This document shows, piece after piece, positions 31,137 to 37,018 of a stretch of 37,018 bases of DNA. The DNA is from Ramlibacter sp. GTDB taxonomy: Bacteria > Pseudomonadota > Gammaproteobacteria > Burkholderiales > Burkholderiaceae_C. Location of the stretch: positions 1-37,018 of the forward strand of contig JAQGNJ010000079.1 in assembly GCA_028291885.1 (NCBI GenBank). Reading direction: 5' to 3'. Numbering within the stretch: the stretch's first letter is position 1; the number at the start of each line of letters is the position of its first letter. The translations under genes were made by a program, and so were the position numbers. Under the pieces are notes generated by a model. It ran no database searches, had not been told where the DNA came from, and saw only the letters and a list, made by a program, of their open reading frames with translations.

Positions 31137-32150
31137 ATGAGCACTCCTCCAGACCAGCAGGGCACACCGGTCCTCAATTCCGAACCGGCCGCGCATGCCC
31201 CGGTGCGCCACCTGCAGCTGAAGGCACGACTGCTGCTGCTGTTCACGGGGCTGCTGGTCGCCGGGTCGGCGTTCTACCTGCTGTATGCGCGCGGCGTATT
31301 CGAGCCGACCCAGACGCTGGTGCTCGCTACCGACGATTCGGAGGGCGTGCTGGTCGGCATGGACCTGACCTTCTCGGGCTTCCCGATCGGGCGCGTGCGC
31401 AGGGTCGAACTGGCGCCCGAGGGCAATGTCCGCATCGTCATCGACGTGGCGAGCAAGGACGCGCACTGGCTGCGCACCTCCAGCGTGTTCACCCTGGTGC
31501 GCGGCGTGGTCGGGGCGACCAATCTGCGCGCCTTCTCCGGCATCCTCACCGACCCGCCGCTGCCGGACGGCGCCGTGCGGCAGGTGCTGCGCGGCGATGC
31601 CTCGGCCGAGATCCCGAGGGTGATCGCCGAAGCGCGGCAGGTGCTGGAGAACGTCAATGCGATGACGGGCGAGGACGCGACGCTGCGCACGGCACTGGCC
31701 GACGTGCAGGCGATCACCGCACAGCTCAAGGGACCGCGCGGCGCGTTGCAGGTCCTGTTCGGCAACGAGGCGGACGCGAAGAAGCTGGTCGTCGCCCTCG
31801 ACCGGACCAACACCCTGCTGGCGCGCATGGACCAGCTCGCCGTTCGCATCGACGGCCTCGCCGGCAAGGCCGACAGCCAGGTGTTCGGCCAGGACGGCCT
31901 GGTGCGCGACGCGCGCAACACGATGCGCCAGCTCGATGGCCTGCTCGCCGACACCCGCGAGAGCCTCAAGAAGGTCGACGCGGTGCTGGTCGAGGTGCAG
32001 GGCGCCGGCGCCAACGTGCGCAAGGCCACCGCGGACCTCGGGCCGCTGCGTGCCGACGTGGAGAGCAACCTGCGCAAGATCGAGAGCCTGATCAACGAGA
32101 TCAACCGCAAATGGCCGTTCGCGCGCGACACGGAGATCAAGCTGCCATGA
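31137..32150 (+). CDS. MlaD/MCE-domain periplasmic lipid-transport protein
   Basis: A 337-aa protein. A cytoplasmic stub is followed by one membrane anchor at about residues 31-48 (LLLLFTGLLVAGSAFYLLYA). A single MCE domain follows at about 58-140 (TLVLATDDSEGVLVGMDLTFSGFPIGRVRRVEL, VVGATNLRAFSG). The rest is a long alpha-helical region with coiled-coil character to the end (ARQVLENVNAMTGE; DGLLADTRESLKKVDAVLVEV; SNLRKIESLINEINRKWPF), as in MlaD/PqiB/LetB-type ring proteins. It would form the substrate-binding ring of the transporter. The stop overlaps the lipoprotein gene (ATGA). Confidence 0.88.
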   Translation: MSTPPDQQGTPVLNSEPAAHAPVRHLQLKARLLLLFTGLLVAGSAFYLLYARGVFEPTQTLVLATDDSEGVLVGMDLTFSGFPIGRVRRVELAPEGNVRIVIDVASKDAHWLRTSSVFTLVRGVVGATNLRAFSGILTDPPLPDGAVRQVLRGDASAEIPRVIAEARQVLENVNAMTGEDATLRTALADVQAITAQLKGPRGALQVLFGNEADAKKLVVALDRTNTLLARMDQLAVRIDGLAGKADSQVFGQDGLVRDARNTMRQLDGLLADTRESLKKVDAVLVEVQGAGANVRKATADLGPLRADVESNLRKIESLINEINRKWPFARDTEIKLP

Positions 32151-32797
32151 CCAGGATCGCCTCGCTGCTGCTGGTGCTCGTCCTCGCCGCCTGCGGCAGC
32201 AAGCCCAAGGCGCCGGAGTGGCAGATGAACGCCCACGGCGCGCTCGAGCGCTACATCGCCGCCTTCATGGCAGCGGACACCCGGGTGGAGGCGGCGGAAT
32301 TCAGCCGCGCCCGCGACGAGCTGGCTCGCACCGGGGACGCCGGCCTGGTGGCGCGCGCGGAGCTGACCCGGTGCGCATTGCGCGTGGCGAGCCTCGCGTT
32401 CGAACCCTGCGTCGGCTTCGACGCGCTGCGGCCGGATGCGCCGCCGGCGGAACGGGCTTATGGCGACTATCTCGCTGGAACGGCCTTGCCGCCGGACGCA
32501 GCGTTGCTGCCCCCGGCACACCGGGCCGTGGCTGCGCCCAGCGCTGATGCCGGCGCCGTGCAGTCCATCGACGATCCGCTGGCGCGCCTGGTCGCCGCCG
32601 GCGTGCTGCTGCGGACCGGACGCGCGAGTCCCGCGGTGCTGCAGCTCGCGGTGGACACCGCGTCTGCCCAGGGTTGGCGGCGGCCGCTGCTGGCGTGGCT
32701 GGGCGCCCAGGCGCGCCGCGCCGAACTCGCGGGCGCGACCCAGGAGGCGCAACGGCTGCGTCGCCGGATGGCGCTGGTGCTCGGGGAAATCCAATAG
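32147..32797 (+). CDS. Lipoprotein associated with MCE transporter
   Basis: A 216-aa lipoprotein: MTRIASLLLVLVLAACGSKPKAPEW has a clear lipobox LAAC. The mature part is Ala-rich and entirely helical-looking (ALERYIAAFMAADTRVEAAEFSRARDELA; VLQLAVDTASAQGW; QEAQRLRRRMALVLGEIQ). The ATG at 32147 overlaps the MCE stop, and the ORF track's extra 12 residues belong to a shadow frame. By position it is the outer- or inner-membrane lipoprotein partner of the permease and MCE proteins, as PqiC is for PqiAB, but I see no PqiC-type sequence, so no family is assigned. Confidence 0.8.
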   Translation: MTRIASLLLVLVLAACGSKPKAPEWQMNAHGALERYIAAFMAADTRVEAAEFSRARDELARTGDAGLVARAELTRCALRVASLAFEPCVGFDALRPDAPPAERAYGDYLAGTALPPDAALLPPAHRAVAAPSADAGAVQSIDDPLARLVAAGVLLRTGRASPAVLQLAVDTASAQGWRRPLLAWLGAQARRAELAGATQEAQRLRRRMALVLGEIQ

Positions 32798-32846
32798 CTG
32801 TGCCAGCCGGCAGGCAATAATCGGCGCCTGCCATAAGGAGATATCT

Positions 32847-33260
32847 GTGCGATTGATGATCTGCGCTGCCGCGCTGTCCCTCGTTGCCTGCGCCGTCCCG
32901 GCCCAGGGTCCGGCTGCCGCCACCACCACCACGACCAAGAGCGGGCTGGTCTACCAGTCGCTCAAGGAAGGCAGCGGCGCTTCGCCGGCCGCGACCGACG
33001 TGGTCAAAGTCCACTACCGCGGCACCTTGCAGGACGGCAAGGAATTCGACAGCTCGTACAAGCGTGGCGAGCCGACCGAGTTTCCGCTGAACCGGGTGAT
33101 CCCGTGCTGGACCGAAGGCGTGCAGCTGATGAAGCCGGGCGGCAAGGCCAGGCTGACCTGCCCGCCTTCGATCGCCTACGGCTCGCGTGGCGCCGGCGGC
33201 GTGATCCCGCCCGACGCGACGCTGAACTTCGAGATCGAGCTGGTCTCGGTCAAGCGCTAA
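32847..33260 (+). CDS. FKBP-type peptidyl-prolyl isomerase, lipoprotein
   Basis: A 137-aa protein from a GTG start with AAGGAG at 6 nt. The N-terminus MRLMICAAALSLVACAVPA carries a lipobox (LVAC), so it is a probable periplasmic lipid-anchored folding factor. The FKBP domain covers about residues 32-137: VKVHYRGTLQDGKEFDSSYKRG, FPLNRVIPCWTEGVQLMKPGG, PPSIAYGSRGAGGVIPPDATLNFEIELV. These match the active-site pattern (Tyr, Phe, Asp, Val-Ile, Trp, Tyr, Phe). The ORF track start at 32436 is a shadow of the lipoprotein gene. The stop overlaps the convergent dioxygenase stop by 4 bp (CTAA shared). Confidence 0.95.
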   Translation: MRLMICAAALSLVACAVPAQGPAAATTTTTKSGLVYQSLKEGSGASPAATDVVKVHYRGTLQDGKEFDSSYKRGEPTEFPLNRVIPCWTEGVQLMKPGGKARLTCPPSIAYGSRGAGGVIPPDATLNFEIELVSVKR

Positions 33261-33883
33261 GCCGCGGCCGCGGCTTGGCGGGCGGTCCTGAACGTGATCG
33301 AGTAGCGAAGCGCCTTGGTCGGCGCGACGCTGTGCTGCCACGCCCAGCGCGCCGGCCCGCGCAGCAGGTAGATCGACCGCGGCTCGATTGCCAGCTTGAG
33401 CACGTCGCTGCGTTTGAGGCCTTCCGATGGCCATGGCCGCAAGCGCATGGTCGCTGCGCCGAGCAGGGAGACGCCGACGATGTCTTCGAAGTCCGGGACG
33501 TCGCGGTGCCATCCCAGCGGCGTCCCCTCGCCGTACTCGGCGACCAGCACCTGGGTGAAGTCCTGCGGCTGCACACCGAGCCACTGTGCGACGCGCGCTC
33601 GCAAAGGCCCCAACTCGGGCGGGATGGGCAGGGCCTGCTGCAGCCGGTTAACCTCGAAATCGTATTTGCCGCCGAAGCTCAGCACCCGCCGCCGCGCAGT
33701 GTAGGCCTTGTAGCGCATGGCTTCCAGCGGCCAGCCCTGGAGCAGGCGCACCAGCTCCTGCTCTTGCCGCGCATCGAGGAAGTCGCGCTCGTAGACCATG
33801 CCCCGCGGCAGCGCGGGCCCGGCCGGCGGCGGCTCGTCGAACAGGCTGCCTTGCGCCTGCGGTGCGTCGCGCCCGGCGCTCAA
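33257..33883 (-). CDS. AlkB-like 2-oxoglutarate/Fe(II) dioxygenase
   Basis: A 208-aa cytoplasmic oxygenase. The metal ligands are visible as H-x-D in GWHRDVPDFEDIVGVSL and the distal His in RWAWQHSV, and the 2-oxoglutarate-binding Arg in LRYSITFRT. RRVLSFGGKYDFE and PIPPELGPLRARV are typical of the short AlkB-homologue proteins with an N-terminal LFDEPP. These may repair alkylated nucleic acid or hydroxylate other substrates. The start is inferred to be TTG 33883, which overlaps the upstream CitE-like stop (TTGA). The next ATG would remove the LFDEPP segment conserved in relatives. The track's longer ORF is a shadow. Confidence 0.85.
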   Translation of the reverse strand: MSAGRDAPQAQGSLFDEPPPAGPALPRGMVYERDFLDARQEQELVRLLQGWPLEAMRYKAYTARRRVLSFGGKYDFEVNRLQQALPIPPELGPLRARVAQWLGVQPQDFTQVLVAEYGEGTPLGWHRDVPDFEDIVGVSLLGAATMRLRPWPSEGLKRSDVLKLAIEPRSIYLLRGPARWAWQHSVAPTKALRYSITFRTARQAAAAA

Positions 33884-34788
33884 CTTTCCGCCAGCAAGCG
33901 GCGCGCGGCCTGGTAGGTCGGCACTTCCACCCACAAGCCGTCCACCAGCGCGCGGTCGTCGCCCTGTTCGCGCGCGGCCTCGAACGCCGTCACGATCTTG
34001 TGCGCCTGGGCGATCTCCTGCGCCGACGGCGTGAACACCTCGCGCAAGCGGGCCGCGTGCTCGGGTCGCACCAGGCTCTTGGTCCGGTAGCCGAGGCTGC
34101 GCGAGGCGATCGCTTCCGCCACTGCCCCCTCGGCGTCGGCAAAGGTGTAGGGCGCGTCGACCGGTTCGATCGCCGCGGCCCGGCATTCCAGCAGGAAACG
34201 CCGCCTCGCGTAATCCAGTTCGCCGCCGCCGCGGCTGCGTTCGGCGCACAGGTCGGCGGCCAGGTCCTCCGCGCCAAGCAGAGCGCAGCGCACCCGCGCG
34301 CTGGCGCTTGCGATCTCGCGCACGCTCACGACGCCCAGCGCGGTTTCGCAGACCGGCAGGATCTCGGTCGTGCCGCGCTCGATCCCGAGCGCCGCCTCGT
34401 GCGTGGCGATCGCAACGTCCAGCCCGCGGATCTGGAAGGCGCCGGCCGACTTCGGGTACGCGATGATGTCCGGGCGCGCGGGCATCACGGCCTGAAGGTC
34501 GACGTAGCCATGGGTCTCCAGCGCGTTGATCCGCACACAGACCATCGCCCCCGCTTCGCGCCAGCGCTGAAACAGCTCCGGCGCGAGGTTCCGGGCCTGC
34601 TGCCGCTGCTGCGGCGGGGTGAAATCTTCCAAGTCCTGGATCAGGACGTCGGCGCCGGAGCGGGCCATCGCCTCGTGCATCGCCGCGTCCGCGCCCGGGC
34701 CGAACAGCCAGGTTCGCCTGAGCTCGGGGCTGCGCTCAGGACGGCGCTGGGTGAGGTGGTGGTCCGTCAAGATGCGGGGCGTGTTCAT
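33880..34788 (-). CDS. HpcH/HpaI aldolase - citrate lyase beta-like (CitE-like) protein
   Basis: A 302-aa cytoplasmic TIM-barrel of the CoA-ester lyase family. Recognisable elements are RRTWLFGPGADAAMHEAMARSGADVLIQDLEDFTPPQ (first strand and metal-binding Asp/Glu), VRINALET, IAYPKSAGA, ILPVCETALGVV and CALLGAEDLAADL (metal-binding Glu-Asp). The candidate reaction is Mg-dependent cleavage or thioester hydrolysis of malyl- or citramalyl-CoA-like substrates. No other citrate-lyase subunit is nearby, so it is a free-standing family member. It overlaps the AlkB-like gene by 4 bp (TTGA). Confidence 0.88.
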   Translation of the reverse strand: MNTPRILTDHHLTQRRPERSPELRRTWLFGPGADAAMHEAMARSGADVLIQDLEDFTPPQQRQQARNLAPELFQRWREAGAMVCVRINALETHGYVDLQAVMPARPDIIAYPKSAGAFQIRGLDVAIATHEAALGIERGTTEILPVCETALGVVSVREIASASARVRCALLGAEDLAADLCAERSRGGGELDYARRRFLLECRAAAIEPVDAPYTFADAEGAVAEAIASRSLGYRTKSLVRPEHAARLREVFTPSAQEIAQAHKIVTAFEAAREQGDDRALVDGLWVEVPTYQAARRLLAES

Positions 34789-34851
34789 GGAAGCCGCAGG
34801 CTGTCTCGTCAGGCTATTCTGGAACGAACTCCGCCGGCGGGGGCCTTGGCG

Positions 34852-35094
34852 TTACAAATTCAACGGCCGCGCTGGATGGCGCAAATAGGCGCCGATCCCG
34901 GCCGTCCCCGGCCCGGGGTTCGCCCCCGGGCCGACCCGGAAATCGAGCGCCTCGAAGGCGACCGGCTTGCCGCAAACCGAGCAGGCGGGAACCACGGCGG
35001 TGACTTCGCCGCACTCCCGGTGCACGACCAGCACGGGCTGGCGTCCCGGGGCGGCCATCCACTTGTCGCCCCAGGCCATCAGCGACAGCAGCAC
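34852..35094 (-). pseudogene. HxlR-type transcription regulator, C-terminal remnant
   Basis: The 80-codon frame reads VLLSLMAWGDKWM....PVLVVHRECGEVTAVVPACSVCGKPVAFEALDFRV. This is the usual end of HxlR-type winged-helix regulators (LLALMAWGDRW then a VL.HR.CG...C..CG motif). The winged helix itself, about 90 residues, is absent. Beyond 35094 the frame lacks recognisable HxlR sequence and immediately meets the opposite-strand remnant. Hence a 5'-truncated gene; alternatively a small expressed protein, starting at GTG 35094. Confidence 0.6.
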
Positions 35095-35095
35095 G

Positions 35096-35339
35096 CACCT
35101 GGAGTTCGTGACGCTGCCGACGGCCGCGGCTACCGCAACGTCGTGATGCAGGTCATGCGCATGCGCTGGGGCGCATCACGCAGATCCACACGCTGGAAGA
35201 CACGCAGCGCGCTGCGAGGCTGCTGCAGTGGCGGGCGGCGCAGGGCTTGAGCGAGGCGCTGGCGCCGCCGATCAGCGACGTCGAATGGCCGCCGGCCGGG
35301 CCGTTCCCCGGACGCGATCCGGCGCCGCAAGCGGCCTGA
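35096..35339 (+). pseudogene. NTF2/SnoaL-like protein, frameshifted C-terminal remnant
   Basis: Reading + from 35096 gives HLEFVTLP. After a one-base shift near 35119 comes DGRGYRNVVMQVMRMRWG, and after another near 35171 comes RITQIHTLEDTQRAARLLQW...DVEWPPAGPFPGRDPAPQAA and a stop at 35337-35339. The joined peptide looks like the C-terminal half of an NTF2/SnoaL-like protein, a moderate-strength impression. Two single-base losses and no N-terminal half mark a decayed gene, unless these are sequencing errors. Confidence 0.45.
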
Positions 35340-35365
35340 GCCGCACCACTTTCGACCCGCCAAGT

Positions 35366-35394
35366 AAAAAGCCCGGCACCTTGCGGTGCCGGGC
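35366..35394 (-). terminator. Intrinsic terminator of histone H1-like gene
   Basis: GCCCGGCACC / GGTGCCGGGC (10-bp stem, TTGC loop) is preceded on the + strand by AAAAA, giving UUUUU on the - strand transcript. It lies 27 bp after the stop of the histone H1-like gene. Confidence 0.9.
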
Positions 35395-35421
35395 TCGAGG
35401 GGCGGTGAACCGCCGCTGCCG

Positions 35422-35889
35422 TCAGGGCTTGCTGGCCGTCGGAAAAGGCCAGGCCGCTTGCGGGTTCAGAGTGGTCTGAGCCGCAGGCGCGGCAGCCGGG
35501 GCAGCAGCTGCCTTGGCTACAGGCTTGGCCGCTGCCTTGGCGGCGGGCTTTGCCGCAGGCTTGGGGGCAGCGGGCTTTTTCGCTGCTTTCTTCGCAGCGG
35601 GCTTTTTCGCCGCTTTTTTCGCTGCAGGCCGCTTCTTGGCTGCCGGCTTGCGGGCCGCGGCCTTCTTGGCCGTGGTCTTCTTCGCAGCTGCCTTCTTCGC
35701 CGGCGCCTTCTTGGCTGCCGTCTTCTTGGCGGCCGGGCGCTTCGCAGCGGCCTTCTTGGCTGGTGCCTTCTTCGCCGGTGCCTTCTTGGCGGCTACCTTC
35801 TTCGCAGGAGCCTTCTTTGCTGCCGACTTCTTCGCAGCGGGACGCTTCGCAGCGGCTTTCTTAGCCGTAGCTTTTTTCGCAGTTGCCAT
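35422..35889 (-). CDS. Histone H1-like Lys/Ala/Pro-rich DNA-binding protein
   Basis: A 155-aa basic, low-complexity protein made of repeats AAKK, APAKK and AAAKRP for about 115 residues. A neutral [23 protein letters not shown] linker and a distinct tail [17 protein letters not shown] follow. The composition matches eukaryotic histone H1 C-terminal tails and bacterial relatives (AlgP, HctB, the PhaF tail), which bind DNA non-specifically and compact the nucleoid. AAGGAG sits 7 nt before the ATG. It is followed by a strong terminator and lies 188 bp downstream of nrdB on the same strand. The repeat number probably varies between strains, as in algP. Confidence 0.88.
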   Translation of the reverse strand: MATAKKATAKKAAAKRPAAKKSAAKKAPAKKVAAKKAPAKKAPAKKAAAKRPAAKKTAAKKAPAKKAAAKKTTAKKAAARKPAAKKRPAAKKAAKKPAAKKAAKKPAAPKPAAKPAAKAAAKPVAKAAAAPAAAPAAQTTLNPQAAWPFPTASKP

Positions 35890-35900
35890 TTCTATTCTCC

Positions 35901-35918
35901 TTGATCAAGTTGATCAAC
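35901..35918. promoter_or_regulatory. Adjacent TTGATCAA and GTTGATCAAC palindromes
   Basis: Two perfect palindromes, TTGATCAA (35901-35908) and GTTGATCAAC (35909-35918), stand side by side just upstream of the ribosome site of the histone H1-like gene. Possible operator or mRNA structure; no regulator can be named. Confidence 0.4.
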
Positions 35919-35964
35919 ATCAACTAAAGAAGCACTTCATGCTTGTTGGTTGCACGAAGCGATC

Positions 35965-35994
35965 CATGGAGTTGGGCTCGTGCCCAGCTCCATG
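35965..35994 (-). other. Long stem-loop between nrdB and histone H1-like gene
   Basis: CATGGAGTTGGGC (35965-35977) and GCCCAGCTCCATG (35982-35994) pair over 13 bp with one T/G wobble around a TCGT loop. No U-tract follows on the - strand (GATCGCTTCG), so it may be a factor-assisted 3' end or stability element for nrdB mRNA rather than a classical terminator. The rest of this 188-bp gap shows no clear promoter. Confidence 0.5.
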
Positions 35995-36077
35995 AACACC
36001 GGTGCGCGAACCGTTCCCGCTCTTGTGGCGTGGTCGTCGGTTCGTGCGAATCTCGAGCTCATTCCCGTCTTGTTCCA

Positions 36078-37018
36078 CTAGTCCCAGCTCAGCGCGCCGC
36101 CGGACTGGTATTCGATCACGCGGGTTTCGAAGAAATTGCGCTCTTTCTTCAGGTCAATCATTTCGCTCATCCAGGGGAAGGGATTTTCCTCGTTCGGGAA
36201 AAGCGCTTCCAGGCCGATCTGCGTGGCGCGCCGGTTGGCGATGTAGCGCAGATAGCCCTTGAACATGGATGCGTTCATGCCCAGCACGCCGCGGGGCATG
36301 GTGTCTTCCGCATATTTGTATTCGAGCTCGACGGCCTTCTGGAACAGCACCTTGATCTCGGCCTTGAATTCGGCCGTCCACAGGTGCGGGTTCTCCAGCT
36401 TGAGCTGGTTGATCAGGTCGATGCCGAAATTGCAGTGCATCGATTCGTCGCGAAGGATGTACTGGTACTGCTCGGCGGCGCCGGTCATCTTGTTCTGCCG
36501 GCCGAGAGCCAGGATCTGGGTGAAGCCGACGTAGAAGAACAGGCCTTCCATCAGGCAGGCGAAGACGATGATCGATTTCAGCAGCTTCTGGTCGTTTTCC
36601 AGGGTGCCGGTCTCGAATTTCGGGTCGGTCAGGGTCTCGATGAACGGGATCAGGAACTGGTCCTTGTCGTGGATCGATTCGATCTCGTTGTAGGCGTTGA
36701 AGATTTCCTGCTCGTCCAGGCCGAGCGACTCGACGATGTACTGGTAGGCGTGGGTGTGGATCGCCTCTTCGAATGCCTGGCGCAGCAGGTACTGGCGGCA
36801 TTCCGGCGCCGTGATGTGGCGGTAGGTGCCCAGCACGATGTTGTTCGCGGCCAGCGAGTCGGCCGTCACGAAAAAGCCCAGGTTGCGCTTGACCAGGCGG
36901 CGCTCGTCTTCCGACAGGCCGTTCGGGCTCTTCCACAGCTCGATGTCGCGCTGCATGTTCACTTCCTGCGGCATCCAGTGGTTCGCGCAGCCGGCCAGGT
37001 AGTTGTCCCAGGCCCACT
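36078..37018 (-). CDS. nrdB: Ribonucleoside-diphosphate reductase class Ia, beta subunit (N-terminus beyond window)
   Basis: The frame is open to the window end ([10 protein letters not shown] before M-P-Q-E), so the Met at 36974 is internal and the gene starts outside. The visible 313 residues contain the diiron-tyrosyl radical centre: [12 protein letters not shown] supplies Glu and His ligands and the radical Tyr four residues after the His, as in E. coli Y122. [11 protein letters not shown] and [10 protein letters not shown] supply the other ligands. It ends with [13 protein letters not shown], the C-terminal tail that docks on NrdA. It makes deoxyribonucleotides with NrdA, presumably encoded just beyond the window. 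Confidence 0.97.
   Translation of the reverse strand, partial: WAWDNYLAGCANHWMPQEVNMQRDIELWKSPNGLSEDERRLVKRNLGFFVTADSLAANNIVLGTYRHITAPECRQYLLRQAFEEAIHTHAYQYIVESLGLDEQEIFNAYNEIESIHDKDQFLIPFIETLTDPKFETGTLENDQKLLKSIIVFACLMEGLFFYVGFTQILALGRQNKMTGAAEQYQYILRDESMHCNFGIDLINQLKLENPHLWTAEFKAEIKVLFQKAVELEYKYAEDTMPRGVLGMNASMFKGYLRYIANRRATQIGLEALFPNEENPFPWMSEMIDLKKERNFFETRVIEYQSGGALSWD

Noticed and set aside
31274-32938. 554-aa - strand ORF across the MCE genes
   Set aside because: Antisense to the MCE protein and lipoprotein, which have clear signal or anchor features in the + frame.
35422-35889. Regular short repeats resembling a CRISPR or tandem array
   Set aside because: The repetition is a coding array for AAKK-type peptide units in one open frame; there are no constant-length repeats with unique spacers.
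35513-35995. Ala/Phe-rich + strand ORF with apparent membrane segments
   Set aside because: It is the complementary reading of the Lys/Ala repeat gene (AAG/GCC codons read as CTT/GGC), not a membrane protein.

Overview
The window is a high-GC, gene-dense chromosomal segment from a betaproteobacterium, most likely Comamonadaceae (Ramlibacter/Variovorax-like). This is inferred from Bug-type tricarboxylate receptor proteins, a lysine/alanine-rich histone H1-like protein next to class Ia nrdB, a small DUF4148-like secreted protein, and generally GC-rich codon use. I see no rRNA, tRNA, insertion sequence, prophage or CRISPR array. REGION BY REGION: 1-3.2 kb (+) holds the end of an ABC-type solute-binding protein, an OmpR-family response regulator and histidine kinase pair with overlapping genes, and a small secreted protein. 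GCTAA-N6-GCTAA direct repeats precede both the regulator gene and the small-protein gene. 3.3-8.3 kb (-) is a compact archaic (Csu-type) chaperone-usher pilus operon: major subunit, minor subunit, chaperone, usher and two-domain tip adhesin. 8.6-10.5 kb (+) is htpG. 10.5-15.1 kb (-) is a second fimbria-like operon that is not a standard chaperone-usher locus: two paralogous secreted subunits, an unrecognised 160-aa secreted protein, a PapD-like chaperone, and a 668-aa predicted outer-membrane barrel with a C-terminal SdrD/Cna-B or usher-CTD-like domain. This is the best candidate for a poorly described system. A 22-bp imperfect palindrome (16/22 identical) lies upstream of both pilus operons, suggesting shared control. 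15.4-17.7 kb (-) has a cytosolic ModA-like protein, an internally deleted Bug receptor and an intact Bug receptor. 17.8-21.9 kb (-) has srkA, a DUF2855 protein, the ohrR-ohr peroxide-response pair (ohrR possibly leaderless) and an unrecognised membrane protein. 22.0-26.7 kb has a NodIJ-like ABC exporter (-), psd (+), amn (-) and a small 86-aa protein (+). 26.7-30.2 kb (-) has a FecR-domain protein with a very long Gln/Arg/Ala-rich helical tail, and gor. 30.3-33.3 kb (+) has an MlaE-like permease, an MlaD/MCE protein and a lipoprotein without an adjacent ATPase, followed by an FKBP lipoprotein. 33.3-34.8 kb (-) has an AlkB-like dioxygenase overlapping a CitE-like lyase. 34.85-35.34 kb looks like a deletion scar: the 3' end of an HxlR-type regulator (-) sits head-to-head with the frameshifted 3' end of what may be an NTF2-like gene (+). 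35.4-37.0 kb (-) has the histone H1-like gene and the C-terminal 313 codons of nrdB, which runs off the window. HOW THE GENES WORK TOGETHER: the common theme is the cell envelope, with two surface-fibre assembly systems, MCE-type lipid transport, phosphatidylserine decarboxylase, solute receptors and an envelope-type two-component system. Thiol and peroxide defence (ohr, gor) and a heat-shock chaperone accompany them. All functions are assigned by reading translated sequence; no database search was possible.
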